A stretch of DNA of 64,000 nt from Rhodococcus sp. H36-A4 (GCF_027158005.1 NZ_JAPVLQ010000001.1:186001-250000), one strand, 5' to 3'; shown: positions 1 to 8,750, counted from the stretch's first letter. Notes: generated from the letters alone by a model not told the origin. Numbers and translations are program-made.

Positions 1-1075
1 CACCGGGGGCAAGGGCGAGGGTGTTGTTCCCGTCGTCCCACTGCTCGCGTTCGGCGGTGACGTGGTCGAGTCCGGTATCGATGACTCGGAGCTTGCCGAT
101 TCCCATCGCTGCAGCTGCAGCCTCCAGAAACGGATCAGCACCGCGGATGGAAACGCCGGCGTCTTCTCGACGAATCGTGTACGCCGACAGCGTGTCCTGA
201 ATGGCCGGATACATCACGACGGCATCGACGTCGACCATCGTGCACACAGTGTCCAGATGCATGGACGCACGCTCTTGCGCGATAGGAACAACCAACACCG
301 TGTGCGCCAAGTCATCCTCGATCAGGCTGCGAGCCAATGCTTCTGCACCGGCAGGCGTGGTGCGCTCCCCTACCCCGACGGCCACCACACCCGGGGCGAG
401 CAACAGCACATCGCCTCCTTCGACCGGAGCCGTCCGCGACTCGTAGGCGCGCCGAATACCGAGGAACCTCGGATGGAACGCATAGATCAGATCGGTCAAG
501 GTCGTCTCGCGCAGCCGAGCTGGCAACGCCAGGGACGTGATCGCGACGCGATTACCGATCCAGAACGACGAGTCACGCGTGAACAGCAGATTCGGCAGCG
601 GGTCGATGATGAAATCCGCTCCGTGGTGCATCCGACGAACCAATGACGCACCACTGAGTTCGGGGTCACCACTCTCCGCTTCCAGAAGCTCGTCGAACGT
701 CATGCCTGCCATGAGGATCTGCGCCAGCTCCGCGGCAGGGACCCCTCGCAGATGTGCGGAAAGATCATGCGCCAACGCGCGGCCGAGACGCCGCTCGTTC
801 ACCGCCGCCGAAATACCCTGCATCCGCGCTGCTCCGCTCACCGTCATCGCCTCGGTGAGCAACGTCGACAACAGCAGCACTTCGACGTCGCGTCCTCGCA
901 GCAGTTCCGCGAACGCGTCGTGCTCCTCCTGCGCTCGATCGACCCACGGAATACCGTCGAACAGCAGCTGATCGCTGTTGCGGGGTGTGAGACGTCGCAG
1001 TTCGTCGCCCGGGCGGTGAAGCATCACCGTACGTAATGGTCCGACCTCGGAATCAGCGCCGAGTTCTGCAGTCAT
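1..1075 (-). CDS. arcA: Arginine deiminase, C-terminus outside the window
   Basis: The minus strand is open from the ATG at 1075 to the window edge (358 codons). Arginine deiminases hydrolyse arginine to citrulline and ammonia in the cytosol, the first step of the ADI pathway. The start reads [20 protein letters not shown], with the family N-terminal stretch around [13 protein letters not shown] followed by [18 protein letters not shown]. The later [10 protein letters not shown] segment contains a catalytic-type His-x-Asp. The family is about 400-410 residues, so some 45-50 residues, including the catalytic Cys near the C-terminus, lie off the window. No arcB or arcC is visible on this side. 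Identification is firm; completeness cannot be judged. Confidence 0.93.
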   Translation of the reverse strand, partial: MTAELGADSEVGPLRTVMLHRPGDELRRLTPRNSDQLLFDGIPWVDRAQEEHDAFAELLRGRDVEVLLLSTLLTEAMTVSGAARMQGISAAVNERRLGRALAHDLSAHLRGVPAAELAQILMAGMTFDELLEAESGDPELSGASLVRRMHHGADFIIDPLPNLLFTRDSSFWIGNRVAITSLALPARLRETTLTDLIYAFHPRFLGIRRAYESRTAPVEGGDVLLLAPGVVAVGVGERTTPAGAEALARSLIEDDLAHTVLVVPIAQERASMHLDTVCTMVDVDAVVMYPAIQDTLSAYTIRREDAGVSIRGADPFLEAAAAAMGIGKLRVIDTGLDHVTAEREQWDDGNNTLALAPG

Positions 1076-1129
1076 CACTCAACCGTAATGCGCTGTGCGC
1101 AACCTTGGGCCATTCACCGAACCGACGAA

Positions 1130-1975
1130 CTACTTCCGAAGCAGCTTGCTGAACTGATCGTTGGCCTTCTGCAGCACGAACTCGTACGGTGGTGCGAACT
1201 TGCGTGCCCACCAGTAGGCGAACCGAATGTCGTTGGACGAGTAAACCAGATAGCGATTCTTCACAATGCCTGTCAGGATCGCGTCGGCGACCTTCTCCGG
1301 TTCGACGGCACGCGCCTCGAACCGATGTTGCAGCTTCTGCACCCGCGGATCGTCACGGTCGACCCCCGCGATGTCCACGGTGTCGACCAGGCCTGTCTTG
1401 ACTCCACCTGGCACGACGAGACTCACCCCGATGCCGTGCCGCTTCAGGTCGTATCGCAGCACTTCGGATGCGCCGCGCAGACCGTATTTGCTCGCACTGT
1501 AAGCGGCATGCCACGGCAAGGGGATCAGCCCGGCGGCCGAAGAGACGTTCACCAGGTGTCCACCCCGGCCGGCTTTCACCATCGGCGGCAGGAAGTTCTC
1601 GATGACATGGATCGGCCCCATCAGATTTACATCGATCATGGACTTCCAGTGCCGATGCTCGAGATGCTCCACCGTTCCCCACGCAGCAATTCCAGCGACG
1701 TTCATGACGATGTCGAGGCTGCCACCTTCTGCGTGGACTTCGTCTGCGAATGTCGTCACATCTTCGTACACCGAAATATCGAATGCTTCTGAGCGAGAAA
1801 CCTTTCCACCTGCGGACCGGACGGCGTCGACGGTGCCCTTCAGACCTACGCCGTTGATGTCTGTGAGTACGAGTTCGGCACCTGCAGCACCGGCCGCGAG
1901 TGCTGTCGCACGGCCGATCCCGCTCCCTGCCCCGGTGATGAACGTCTTCTTACCGCGTAAATCGGTGATGCCCAT
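1130..1975 (-). CDS. Short-chain dehydrogenase/reductase (SDR)
   Basis: A complete classical SDR of 281 residues. The cofactor glycine motif TGAGSGIG is at about residues 15-22, the NNAG-type motif appears as NVAG at 92-95, the catalytic Ser lies near 145 and the YSASK catalytic pair is Y159/K163. The C-terminal extension with ARKFAPPYEFVLQKAND resembles mycobacterial SDRs of lipid or xenobiotic metabolism, but the substrate cannot be read from the sequence. An Asp after the second strand (LVLTDING) favours NAD(H) over NADP(H). It ends 54 bases before arcA begins on the same strand; its upstream side faces the divergent molybdopterin gene across about 150 bases. Confidence 0.9.
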   Translation of the reverse strand: MGITDLRGKKTFITGAGSGIGRATALAAGAAGAELVLTDINGVGLKGTVDAVRSAGGKVSRSEAFDISVYEDVTTFADEVHAEGGSLDIVMNVAGIAAWGTVEHLEHRHWKSMIDVNLMGPIHVIENFLPPMVKAGRGGHLVNVSSAAGLIPLPWHAAYSASKYGLRGASEVLRYDLKRHGIGVSLVVPGGVKTGLVDTVDIAGVDRDDPRVQKLQHRFEARAVEPEKVADAILTGIVKNRYLVYSSNDIRFAYWWARKFAPPYEFVLQKANDQFSKLLRK

Positions 1976-2129
1976 GTCGGTGTCTCTTCTCCCACACTCT
2001 CGGCGGCGTCCTGCTGTGCGTTCCTGACCGCACCCTACGCGTCGACCGAGTGGTCACGGGGAACACCGAGTTGTCACAGGAAACAAAAGCGGAGGACACT
2101 GCCAGAGCAGACAAGACGAGGAGATGACC

Positions 2130-2729
2130 ATGGCACTGGTGTCCCGAGGATTCCACGGAAAGCGTCGCGGCAACGACGGCCGCACCCCACCAGGTCAGTA
2201 TCTGGTCGATGATTTCCCCGTCTTGTCCGTCGGTCCGACGCCCAGGGTGGACACGGACCGGTGGCAGTTCACCATCTCCACCGAGATGGGCTCGAAGCAT
2301 CAGTGGAGTTGGCAGCAGATGCGTGCGCTGCCGGAAGAGAAGCCGACAGTGGATATCCACTGTGTCACCAAGTGGTCGAAACTCGACACTCGGTGGCGTG
2401 GAGTCTCGCTCGACACGCTTCTCGACGGTATCGAAACGCAGGCCACGCACGTCATGGCGCACAGCCACGACGGTTACACCACCAATCTCCCCCTTTCCGA
2501 TCTACGCGGCGGAAAAGCCTGGCTTGCATACACATTCGACGGTAAGCCGTTGTCTCCCGAACACGGAGGCCCAGCTCGACTCCTGGTGCCGCACCTGTAC
2601 TTCTGGAAGTCCGCGAAATGGATCGAGAAGTTGACGCTACTCATGCGGGACGAACCGGGTTTCTGGGAGCGCAACGGTTATCACGACTACGGCGACCCGT
2701 GGCAGGAACAGCGATATCAGGGAGATTGA
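2130..2729 (+). CDS. Sulfite-oxidase-like molybdopterin oxidoreductase
   Basis: A 199-residue protein of the oxidoreductase molybdopterin-binding (SuoX/MsrP-like) fold without a dimerisation domain. The invariant Mo-ligating Cys sits in DIHCVTKWSKLD at about residue 78, and the later GGPARLLVPHLYFWKSAKW block is the usual cofactor-binding segment. No Tat or Sec signal is visible, so it is probably cytoplasmic. I chose ATG 2130 over the in-frame ATG 2124 because GAGGAG (2118-2123) lies six bases before it and would abut the earlier ATG. The next gene, a flavin reductase starting 7 bases after the stop, is probably its electron partner. The physiological substrate is unknown. Confidence 0.88.
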   Translation: MALVSRGFHGKRRGNDGRTPPGQYLVDDFPVLSVGPTPRVDTDRWQFTISTEMGSKHQWSWQQMRALPEEKPTVDIHCVTKWSKLDTRWRGVSLDTLLDGIETQATHVMAHSHDGYTTNLPLSDLRGGKAWLAYTFDGKPLSPEHGGPARLLVPHLYFWKSAKWIEKLTLLMRDEPGFWERNGYHDYGDPWQEQRYQGD

Positions 2730-2736
2730 GCTCACC

Positions 2737-3447
2737 ATGGAGTGGCTCGTCGCGACACTTGTCGAGAAGATTTTCGAAACGAACACTGCCTGCACACTGA
2801 TCTACGACGTCGAAGGTTGGGCCGGACACCAGCCAGGTCAGCATGTCGACGTTCGGCTCACCGCCGAGGACGGGTACAGCGCGCAACGAAGTTACTCTCT
2901 CGCTCAACCGAGCGACGGTGACCGAATTGCGTTGACGGTTCAGACCGTCGCCGACGGCGAGGTATCGCCCTACCTGACGTCCACGCTGGAGATCGGCGAG
3001 CAGATCGAGCTGCGCGGGCCGATCGGTGGTTGGTTCGTCTGGAACGAAACCCGCCAGTCCCCGGTCCTGCTGATTGCGGGAGGATCTGGCATCGTGCCGC
3101 TCATGGCGATGACGCGGGCCCGCAGTCGCAGCGCGAGGAAGACTCCGTTCCGGTTGATCTATTCGGTCAGGTCTCCGGTGGACTTGATCTACGCCCGAGA
3201 GCTCCGCTCACTGCCGGAGGGCGTCGACGTCGACTATCGCTTCACCCGCGAGGCGCCGCCGGAATACGACGGCCGGGTGGGCCGGCTGACTGCGCAGGAT
3301 CTGGCGTCGGACAAATGGCAGCCGGACTCTTCGCCGGACTGCTTTGTCTGCGGTCCTACCGGTTTCGTGGAGTCGGCTGCCGACATGCTCGTAGAACTAG
3401 GTCATGCGCCGTACCGGATCAGAACGGAACGATTCGGTACGACCTGA
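2737..3447 (+). CDS. Ferredoxin-NADP reductase-type FAD/NAD(P) oxidoreductase
   Basis: A 236-residue flavoprotein of the ferredoxin reductase superfamily with only the FAD and NAD(P) domains; there is no 2Fe-2S domain. The FAD motif RSYS is at residues 51-54, the pyridine nucleotide motif AGGSGIVP at about 114-121, and the CGPTGFVESA block near the C-terminus is the usual NAD(P)-contacting segment. It follows the molybdopterin oxidoreductase by 7 bases on the same strand, so the two are almost certainly co-transcribed. The inferred role is to pass NAD(P)H electrons to or from that enzyme. Confidence 0.88.
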   Translation: MEWLVATLVEKIFETNTACTLIYDVEGWAGHQPGQHVDVRLTAEDGYSAQRSYSLAQPSDGDRIALTVQTVADGEVSPYLTSTLEIGEQIELRGPIGGWFVWNETRQSPVLLIAGGSGIVPLMAMTRARSRSARKTPFRLIYSVRSPVDLIYARELRSLPEGVDVDYRFTREAPPEYDGRVGRLTAQDLASDKWQPDSSPDCFVCGPTGFVESAADMLVELGHAPYRIRTERFGTT

Positions 3448-3456
3448 ACCGGTAGC

Positions 3457-3627
3457 TCACAAGCGTCGCGACATCTCGTCGCGATACTCGTTCACCGTCT
3501 GCTCGATTCGCTCGGCATCTGCTTCCGCTCCGCGCCGACGTGCGTCGTCGGCGCGACTCTGCAAGGTGCCGATTGCTTTTCGGAGCTCGGTGTCGGACAT
3601 TACACGGTAACTCGTTGCGTGGCTCAT
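3457..3627 (-). CDS. Small hypothetical protein, helical and charged
   Basis: A 56-residue ORF beginning MSHATSYRVMSDTEL and ending at 3457, convergent with the flavin reductase (9-base gap). It is rich in Arg, Glu and Ala with repeated RADDARRRGAEADAERIE-type heptads, so a single long helix or short coiled coil is likely. The reading frame extends 12 codons further upstream, but the ATG at 3627 gives a compact product; an ATG at residue 10 is also possible. I recognise no family. Clean position between convergent genes and helical composition support it being real, though weakly. Confidence 0.5.
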   Translation of the reverse strand: MSHATSYRVMSDTELRKAIGTLQSRADDARRRGAEADAERIEQTVNEYRDEMSRRL

Positions 3628-3682
3628 ATCACACAGTGTCCGCTCGGCATCGACCCTTAGCAAGCCTGCTCAGACGTGAGCT

Positions 3683-4348
3683 CTACGCGTTGGAGAATTC
3701 CTCGGACGGCACGAAGCTCGAGAGACTGCGCGCGGCGAACTCGCGGAAGTAGCCGAGCTTGTTCGGCGGAACGAGTGAAGGAAGCACGGTGTTCCACACC
3801 TTCTCCATACGGGACGGTGCGCTCTCCAGCGCGGACTGAGCCTCGGACACCATCAATACACCCGCGAGCATCTCGCATACGAGAAGCGAAGCGTTTCCGG
3901 AGTCGAGGTGATCGGCGACGTCACCGTGTTCGATCGCCCGATCGAAGAGATGCTCGAAAATGTTTCCCCAGGTGCAAAAAACACTGCCCCTTGCGGTTTC
4001 GGACCCGTCGATCTCCATCTGCAGCCGATACATCACGCGGACCAGAGGATCGGAAGCCGCCAACTCCAGCACGGAGTACGAAATGCCGATGACCGACTCC
4101 AGGGCAGGCGATCGACTGTCGACCAAACCGGCGCACGCAGTCGATACACGCTCGTGACCTTCGTCGACAATGGCGCGGGCAAGCTCTTCCTTCGAGGCGA
4201 AGTGGAAGTACAAGGCGCCCTTCGTGACGCCTGACTGTGCGGACACCTGACTCAGTGTCGCGTTCGCGTGCCCGACATCGAGAAAAAGATCCGCTGCTGC
4301 ACGAAGTGCGGCCGCGCGTGTTGCTTCCGCTCTCAGTTGCCTAACCAT
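3683..4348 (-). CDS. TetR-family regulator, gamma-butyrolactone-receptor (ScbR/ArpA) type
   Basis: A 221-residue TetR-family repressor. The helix-turn-helix is at about residues 30-55 (TLSQVSAQSGVTKGALYFHF followed by ASKEELARAIV). The GVTKGALYFHFASKEELA wording is the hallmark of the ScbR/ArpA autoregulator receptors of Streptomyces, and the C-terminal W-x-x-VLPSLV segment also recalls that family. The ligand is unknown, and there is no AfsA-like butyrolactone synthase in the window. It lies downstream of two GyrI-like genes on the same strand, separated by 180 bases that can hold its own promoter. TetR identity is certain; the receptor subtype rests on the N-terminal motif. Confidence 0.88.
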   Translation of the reverse strand: MVRQLRAEATRAAALRAAADLFLDVGHANATLSQVSAQSGVTKGALYFHFASKEELARAIVDEGHERVSTACAGLVDSRSPALESVIGISYSVLELAASDPLVRVMYRLQMEIDGSETARGSVFCTWGNIFEHLFDRAIEHGDVADHLDSGNASLLVCEMLAGVLMVSEAQSALESAPSRMEKVWNTVLPSLVPPNKLGYFREFAARSLSSFVPSEEFSNA

Positions 4349-4527
4349 GATCGTTCACCCCTGCCCATTTGCCTACCATGACACCTACGCTGTTCAGCGT
4401 GGACATCCGAGTCACAGGAATCCGTAGTCTCGAACTCACTGAACCCGTATCTCGCAGGGTAATACTAACCACAACTAAGTCCATAATGTGATTGAAGGCG
4501 ACCCAATGGGGCGAACACCTCACGGAA

Positions 4528-4962
4528 TCAGATAACAACCGAGATAAAGAGTTCCACTTCGCCGGAATGTGTAACGACTTCGACATCTTCTTTATATGCC
4601 CGAAATAACGTTCCGGATTCAGTTGCCTCATCGACCTGGGCCCAGACATCGTCGATAGGGTCGCGAAGATTACCGCTCGGTACGAACCTTGCGAATATTC
4701 CGCTCGGGACTTGCAAGAACACGTCCCCGACAGGCACATCACTCGGTGACTCATACGGTAAACCGATCACCACGTTGTAGTCCCCGAGCTCGTCTGGAAC
4801 GAAGACCGTACTGACTGCAATAGGGTCGGCCGATCTGTCTCGAATGCGTTCTCGCAGAAAGCGAAACAGCTCACTATTACTGGATTCGGAGCTCGGAACG
4901 GAAAGTGGGGCTACCAACCCACCGAACAACTCTGCACTGCGCGCGGTCACGCTGAACGTCAT
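4528..4962 (-). CDS. GyrI-like effector-binding domain protein (second of pair)
   Basis: A 144-residue protein starting MTFSVTARSAELFGGLVAPL. Its ATG overlaps the stop of the preceding gene as ATGA (4959-4962), which fixes the start and implies translational coupling; the open frame continues upstream but inside the neighbour. The pattern of a short N-terminal strand, a central VFVPDELGDYNVVIGLPYES segment, a VPSGIFARFVPSG strand and a terminal VELFISVVI matches the SOUL/GyrI-like AraC effector-binding fold. No DNA-binding domain is attached. It has diverged clearly from its tandem partner, so they are not a recent duplication. Ligand unknown. Confidence 0.75.
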   Translation of the reverse strand: MTFSVTARSAELFGGLVAPLSVPSSESSNSELFRFLRERIRDRSADPIAVSTVFVPDELGDYNVVIGLPYESPSDVPVGDVFLQVPSGIFARFVPSGNLRDPIDDVWAQVDEATESGTLFRAYKEDVEVVTHSGEVELFISVVI

Positions 4963-5414
4963 GCCGACCGCCCTGCGGAATCCAGCGGCAAGTACAAATC
5001 GATTTTGTATGCGTGTGGGTAACACTCGTAGTCGCCGGTGAACAGTCGCTTGATCTCACCCTGCTCTTCGGCGTGATCGATCTGTTTCCACAACCGCGTC
5101 ATGACGTCGGGGAAATGGCCCACCGCCGAGAACTTCGCGTACTTGGTACGCGGCACCCTGGCCACCAGATGCCCCCGGGTAACTTGACTCAAAGAAGTGC
5201 AGCGATAACCGACTATTTGCGTATTGTAAGAACCTATACCGGGTGCGAAGTCTGTATAAATGGACGCGAGCGGACCGGAAATTTCCTGCTTCAGGACCGA
5301 AGACCACGCACGATTGAGCGCCGGATCGTTCAACCTGCCCAACGCCCGCTTGGGGCTACGAACAGGAAGACCGGCGACCCACGTTTCCTCGAGGTCGACA
5401 ATCTCGAAAGTCAT
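4959..5414 (-). CDS. GyrI-like effector-binding domain protein (first of pair)
   Basis: A 151-residue stand-alone effector-binding domain protein. MTFEIVDLEETWVAGLPVRS at the start, GIGSYNTQIVGYRC in the middle, a VPRTKYAKFSAVGHFPD strand and the final YKIDLYLPL are the classic layout of integron-associated or GyrI-like proteins (Bacterial transcription activator, effector binding). These bind hydrophobic small molecules; some inhibit gyrase or hydrolyse toxic cyclic compounds. It is the first gene of a two-gene operon, with the ScbR-like TetR gene downstream. The context suggests a small-molecule sensing or sequestering unit. Confidence 0.8.
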   Translation of the reverse strand: MTFEIVDLEETWVAGLPVRSPKRALGRLNDPALNRAWSSVLKQEISGPLASIYTDFAPGIGSYNTQIVGYRCTSLSQVTRGHLVARVPRTKYAKFSAVGHFPDVMTRLWKQIDHAEEQGEIKRLFTGDYECYPHAYKIDLYLPLDSAGRSA

Positions 5415-5624
5415 TCATTCTCCAGATAGCTCTCAGTGCGCACGTTCGAGATTGCTGGGCCGGGCTGACGTTTCCCGGTTCGTCGCCCACTGACTCTGAT
5501 CTCAACTTGTCAGCAAGACTACCGGTCGGAGACCTCTTTGTTCACACGACGCTCACCTGTCACTCGAGGCGGCACCGCGAGCGCAGACCGAACGCTCCGC
5601 AGTCCGGTGCCCACATTGTGGCCC

Positions 5625-5666
5625 AAAACAAAAAAGGGCCCCACCCGAGAAGCTCGGAATGGGGCC
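5625..5666 (-). terminator. Intrinsic terminator downstream of tRNA-Ala
   Basis: Read on the minus strand, GGCCCCA (5660-5666) pairs with TGGGGCC (5637-5643) around an inner CCGAG/CTCGG stem, and is followed by a T-rich tract TTTTTTGTTTT (complement of 5625-5635). It lies about 20 bases after the tRNA 3' end, so it most likely terminates the tRNA transcript. Confidence 0.9.
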
Positions 5667-5685
5667 TGAACTGCGGTTTCAAGGG

Positions 5686-5758
5686 TGGAGCTGAGGGGAA
5701 TCGAACCCCTGACCTTCTCGATGCGAACGAGACGCGCTACCAACTGCGCCACAGCCCC
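5686..5758 (-). tRNA. tRNA-Ala (anticodon CGC)
   Basis: On the minus strand, the 7-bp acceptor GGGGCTG/CAGCTCC, a D arm GCGC-AGTTGGTA-GCGC, an anticodon arm TCTCG-TTCGCAT-CGAGA and a T arm AGGGG-TTCGATT-CCCCT form a complete cloverleaf. The loop places CGC at 34-36, reading GCG alanine codons. The G3:U70 wobble pair, the alanine identity element, is present, as is A73. CCA is not fully encoded (ACCC). Confidence 0.96.
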
Positions 5759-5817
5759 TGGTGCAGCGTTTCTCACTGCTGCGCAACCCTATCAAAAGGA
5801 TCGGAAGCCGTGGAACG

Positions 5818-6609
5818 TCAGGCCCCGGATGCCCGCCGGACGCCAGGACTCTCGCGCGCCGACTGCTGAAAAGGCTCGTCGTAGTGATCGAGATGCTCGA
5901 ACTCCGGGTCTTCGTCATCGATTTCGAGCACTACGGCACCGGGCCGCCGCAGTCGCTGTGGAACGAGCCGGAGCTCTTCGTCGGTGCGTGATTCCACACC
6001 GAGACGTGAGCGACCCGCTCGGGTCATGCGCCGCCGTCGGATCTCCTGCTCGATATGGACCTGCCGACGCAGGTAGTAGAGGTATCCAGCGAGGGCTGCG
6101 ACCGAAAGGGTGCAAGCCCACCACAACATCGGCGTCATGATTACCGCGAGAGCACCGGTCGCGATGACGGCGAAGATCAACCCGAGTACTGCACGCTGCC
6201 GGAAGGAGTACCGAGCGGCGCTTGCAATCGCATCAGCTTCGGCGTCGAAGCCGCCGCGTCCTCGACGGCTCGGAACGTAAGCACGTTCGGCGTCGTCCGT
6301 GTCTGTTTCTTCGGTCTCTGCAAGAGTGTCCATCGGGTCCTCCGCGTCGGTGCTCGGTGCGTTTCGTCCGAAGACGACGCCGGCGGGTGCCGATGTGCGC
6401 TCGTCGTACTCGGGTCGCCAGTCGGGGTCGCTTGCGTGTCCGGCGGCAGGTCCCCGTTGGGGCCTCGTGGTTCCACCGCGGTACAGAACTCGGGTCGCGA
6501 GGGCGACGTCGGATGTCTGCATGATGCGTGGGCGCTTGCTCATCATCATCGGCAGCAGGACGAACAACCAGATTGCGACAAGACCGATCCAGATGATCGA
6601 GTTGGGCAT
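5818..6609 (-). CDS. glpR: GlpR/SepX-like divisome membrane protein
   Basis: A 263-residue membrane protein. A first transmembrane helix is at about residues 4-20 (IIWIGLVAIWLFVLLPMMM), a long acidic disordered segment runs to about 135, and two adjacent helices follow (about 140-182) before an Arg-rich and then acidic tail. This layout and its place after rimJ and moeA correspond to M. tuberculosis Rv0996. The family contains corynebacterial GlpR, the membrane receptor of the gephyrin-like protein Glp at the septum, and Streptomyces SepX. The Glp candidate lies 0.85 kb upstream in the same direction. Family assignment rests on topology and synteny. Confidence 0.8.
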   Translation of the reverse strand: MPNSIIWIGLVAIWLFVLLPMMMSKRPRIMQTSDVALATRVLYRGGTTRPQRGPAAGHASDPDWRPEYDERTSAPAGVVFGRNAPSTDAEDPMDTLAETEETDTDDAERAYVPSRRGRGGFDAEADAIASAARYSFRQRAVLGLIFAVIATGALAVIMTPMLWWACTLSVAALAGYLYYLRRQVHIEQEIRRRRMTRAGRSRLGVESRTDEELRLVPQRLRRPGAVVLEIDDEDPEFEHLDHYDEPFQQSARESPGVRRASGA

Positions 6610-6759
6610 ATCAGCGTTCTCCTCTCATGCCTGTTGGGTCCGACATCTATGACGTCTTCAGGCTATGCGGAAGTTGCTGCCGAACCTCGACGACGCGCCG
6701 ACCCAGATTACACACACGTAACTCCAGTCACATCTGTCACGAGTGGACACGTCCGAGTT

Positions 6760-7407
6760 CTAGGCCCAGGCCGCCCGTCCAGTGCGCACCAACCGGTCCG
6801 CGACGGTGCCCTGAACCTCGTTGGAAGTCAGCGCCACCAGGAGGTGATCGCGCCAGCGCCCATCGACGTCGAGGTAGTCCCTCAGGAGTCCTTCTTCACG
6901 GAACCCGACGTTGCGTAGTACAGCTTGGCTCGGAAGGTTCTCCGGTCGCACTGTTGCTTCGACGCGGTGGAGTCCGAGCGGACCGAAACAATGATCGAGA
7001 CCTATGGCCAACGCTGCCGTGGCAACGCCGCGACCATTGACGTCCTTGGCCACCCAATACCCGATCCATGCAGATTTAAGCGCACCACGAATGATGTTGC
7101 CGACAGTCATTTGTCCACAGAATTCACCGTCGACCTCGATGGCCATCGGCAGCATGTGGCCCTTACGAGCTTCGGACTTGAGCCCGGAGCACAAGGCGGG
7201 CCATGACGAGATGTGGTGTCGTGCGGCCCACGAGCCCTCGCCTGTCGGTTCCCACGGCTCCAGATGGTCGCGATCACGGAGTCGGAGCCGACTCCAGGCA
7301 CCCGCATCCCGGAGCTTCACTGGGCGGAGGGTGACGTTGCCCCCGGCAACAGTGAGGGGTCCCAGTTTCGCCGGCCAACCTGGGTGGCTCGACCACGTGC
7401 GCGGCAT
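6760..7407 (-). CDS. rimJ: GNAT N-acetyltransferase, RimJ/RimL type
   Basis: A 215-residue acetyltransferase of the RimJ/RimL group, which acetylates N-terminal Ala or Ser of ribosomal and other proteins using acetyl-CoA. The N-terminal VTLRPVKLRDAGAWSRLRLR strand and helix, the central IGYWVAKDVNGRGVATAAL acetyl-CoA loop (an R/Q-x-x-G-x-A type V-N-G-R-G-V-A) and the LHRVEATVRPENLPSQAVLR block are all present. It sits between the GlpR-like and Glp genes as Rv0995 does in M. tuberculosis. Substrate in this organism is not known. Confidence 0.9.
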   Translation of the reverse strand: MPRTWSSHPGWPAKLGPLTVAGGNVTLRPVKLRDAGAWSRLRLRDRDHLEPWEPTGEGSWAARHHISSWPALCSGLKSEARKGHMLPMAIEVDGEFCGQMTVGNIIRGALKSAWIGYWVAKDVNGRGVATAALAIGLDHCFGPLGLHRVEATVRPENLPSQAVLRNVGFREEGLLRDYLDVDGRWRDHLLVALTSNEVQGTVADRLVRTGRAAWA

Positions 7408-7459
7408 CTGTCGACATTAGCGCCTTGGGCGGGGCCGCTGCACCATCGCCGCGGAGTCG

Positions 7460-8719
7460 TTACCCCCGTTGGGCGAGGAAAGCTACGTCGACTTCTTCGC
7501 CCGTTCTGATTTCGGTGACATTCGGCTCGATGACCACGAGACAGTTGGCCTCGGCGAGAGTGGCGAGCAGGTGTGAGGAGGATCCGGGCGCGCCACCGAG
7601 CGCCTGTACGAGGTATTCACCAGAGCCTTCGTCACGCATCAGCTGACCGCGCAGAAAGCCCTTGCGGTCCTCGATGGAGGTGATCGGCGCGACCGTTCGC
7701 GCAGTCACTGTGCGACGCATCGGCTGGCGACGACCGAGTGCGATGCGAATCAACGGCCGCACCATGATTTCGAACACCACGAGTGCACTGACCGGGTTGG
7801 CGGGAAGTAAGAAGGTCGGTACCTCGTCGCGGCCCAGTTGCCCGAAACCCTGCACCGAACCCGGATGCATCGCAACACGTTCGACTTCGAGATCACCGAG
7901 GTCCGACAGTGCCTCCCGGACACTGTCGGAGGCGCCGCCACCGACTGCACCGGCAATGACGACGATCTCGGAGCGAATGAGTTGGCCTTCGACAACTTCA
8001 CGTAACCGTTTGGGGTCACCGCTGACAATTCCGACGCGGTTGACGTCTGCGCCGGCGTCACGTGCCGCGGCCGCAAGCGCATAGGAGTTGACGTCGTAGA
8101 CCTGGCCGGGTCCCGGGGTGCGGTCGGTGTCGACGAGTTCTCCGCCGACAGAAATAACCGACAGGCGTGGTCGCGGATGGACCAGTACCTTGTCACGCCC
8201 CACGGCAGCGAGCAGACCGACCTGGGCTGCGCCGATGATGGTTCCTGCCCGCACAGCAACGTCACCCGGCTGTACGTCGTCCCCGATCTTGCGGACGTAG
8301 TCGCCCGAGCGCACCGGTCGATATACCTTCACTCGCGCCCGTCCCGCATCGGTGCGGTCCAGCGGGAGTACTGCGTCGGCGAGCGTCGGGAGCGGTGCAC
8401 CGGTGTCCACCCGCACAGCCTGCCGCGGTTGCAGCCGAATTGGTTGCCTCGAGCCGGCGGTGACCTCCCCGACCACAGGCAGCGTCAACTCGATGCGCTC
8501 GTCGTCCTCGTTGCGCAAGTCGGTTCCAGCGGAGGCGACATCGACGCTGCGCACTGCGTAACCGTCGATCGCTGCTTGGTCGAAACCCGGCAGGGGTCGC
8601 TCGGTGACCACTTCCTCGGCGCACAACAAGCCCTGCGCTTCCGAGATCGCTACTCGGACAGGCCGTGGAGCGACCGCCGCAGCGGTCACTCTGGTCTGCT
8701 GATCTTCAACCGAGCGCAT
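7460..8719 (-). CDS. glp: Gephyrin/MoeA-like protein, probably the divisome protein Glp
   Basis: A 419-residue protein with the full MoeA/gephyrin E-domain architecture: PGFDQAAIDGYAV near 44-56, TGAPLP at 106-111, the MogA-like domain starting at about 185 and a C-terminal beta domain. Key molybdopterin and catalytic motifs are altered. The SGGVSVG-x-x-D motif reads AGAVGGGASD (256-265), GLPGNPVS reads LLPANPVS (304-311), and the G-T/S-G-D-E-L motif reads ISVGGELV. In Corynebacterium this gene next to galU, rimJ and glpR encodes Glp, which binds FtsZ rather than making molybdenum cofactor. The motif decay and synteny fit Glp; residual MoeA activity cannot be excluded. Confidence 0.85.
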   Translation of the reverse strand: MRSVEDQQTRVTAAAVAPRPVRVAISEAQGLLCAEEVVTERPLPGFDQAAIDGYAVRSVDVASAGTDLRNEDDERIELTLPVVGEVTAGSRQPIRLQPRQAVRVDTGAPLPTLADAVLPLDRTDAGRARVKVYRPVRSGDYVRKIGDDVQPGDVAVRAGTIIGAAQVGLLAAVGRDKVLVHPRPRLSVISVGGELVDTDRTPGPGQVYDVNSYALAAAARDAGADVNRVGIVSGDPKRLREVVEGQLIRSEIVVIAGAVGGGASDSVREALSDLGDLEVERVAMHPGSVQGFGQLGRDEVPTFLLPANPVSALVVFEIMVRPLIRIALGRRQPMRRTVTARTVAPITSIEDRKGFLRGQLMRDEGSGEYLVQALGGAPGSSSHLLATLAEANCLVVIEPNVTEIRTGEEVDVAFLAQRG

Positions 8720-8750
8720 CTGGCCCCTTCTCTATCTCTGTACTCCGGGC

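Noticed and set aside
4349-4527. Possible extra gene between the TetR and GyrI-like genes
   Set aside because: Only a shadow frame (4341-4754) crosses it; the 180 bases look like a promoter region.
5507-5869. 120-codon plus-strand frame across the tRNA-Ala gene
   Set aside because: It reads through the terminator and tRNA on the opposite strand; its sequence is simply antisense tRNA.
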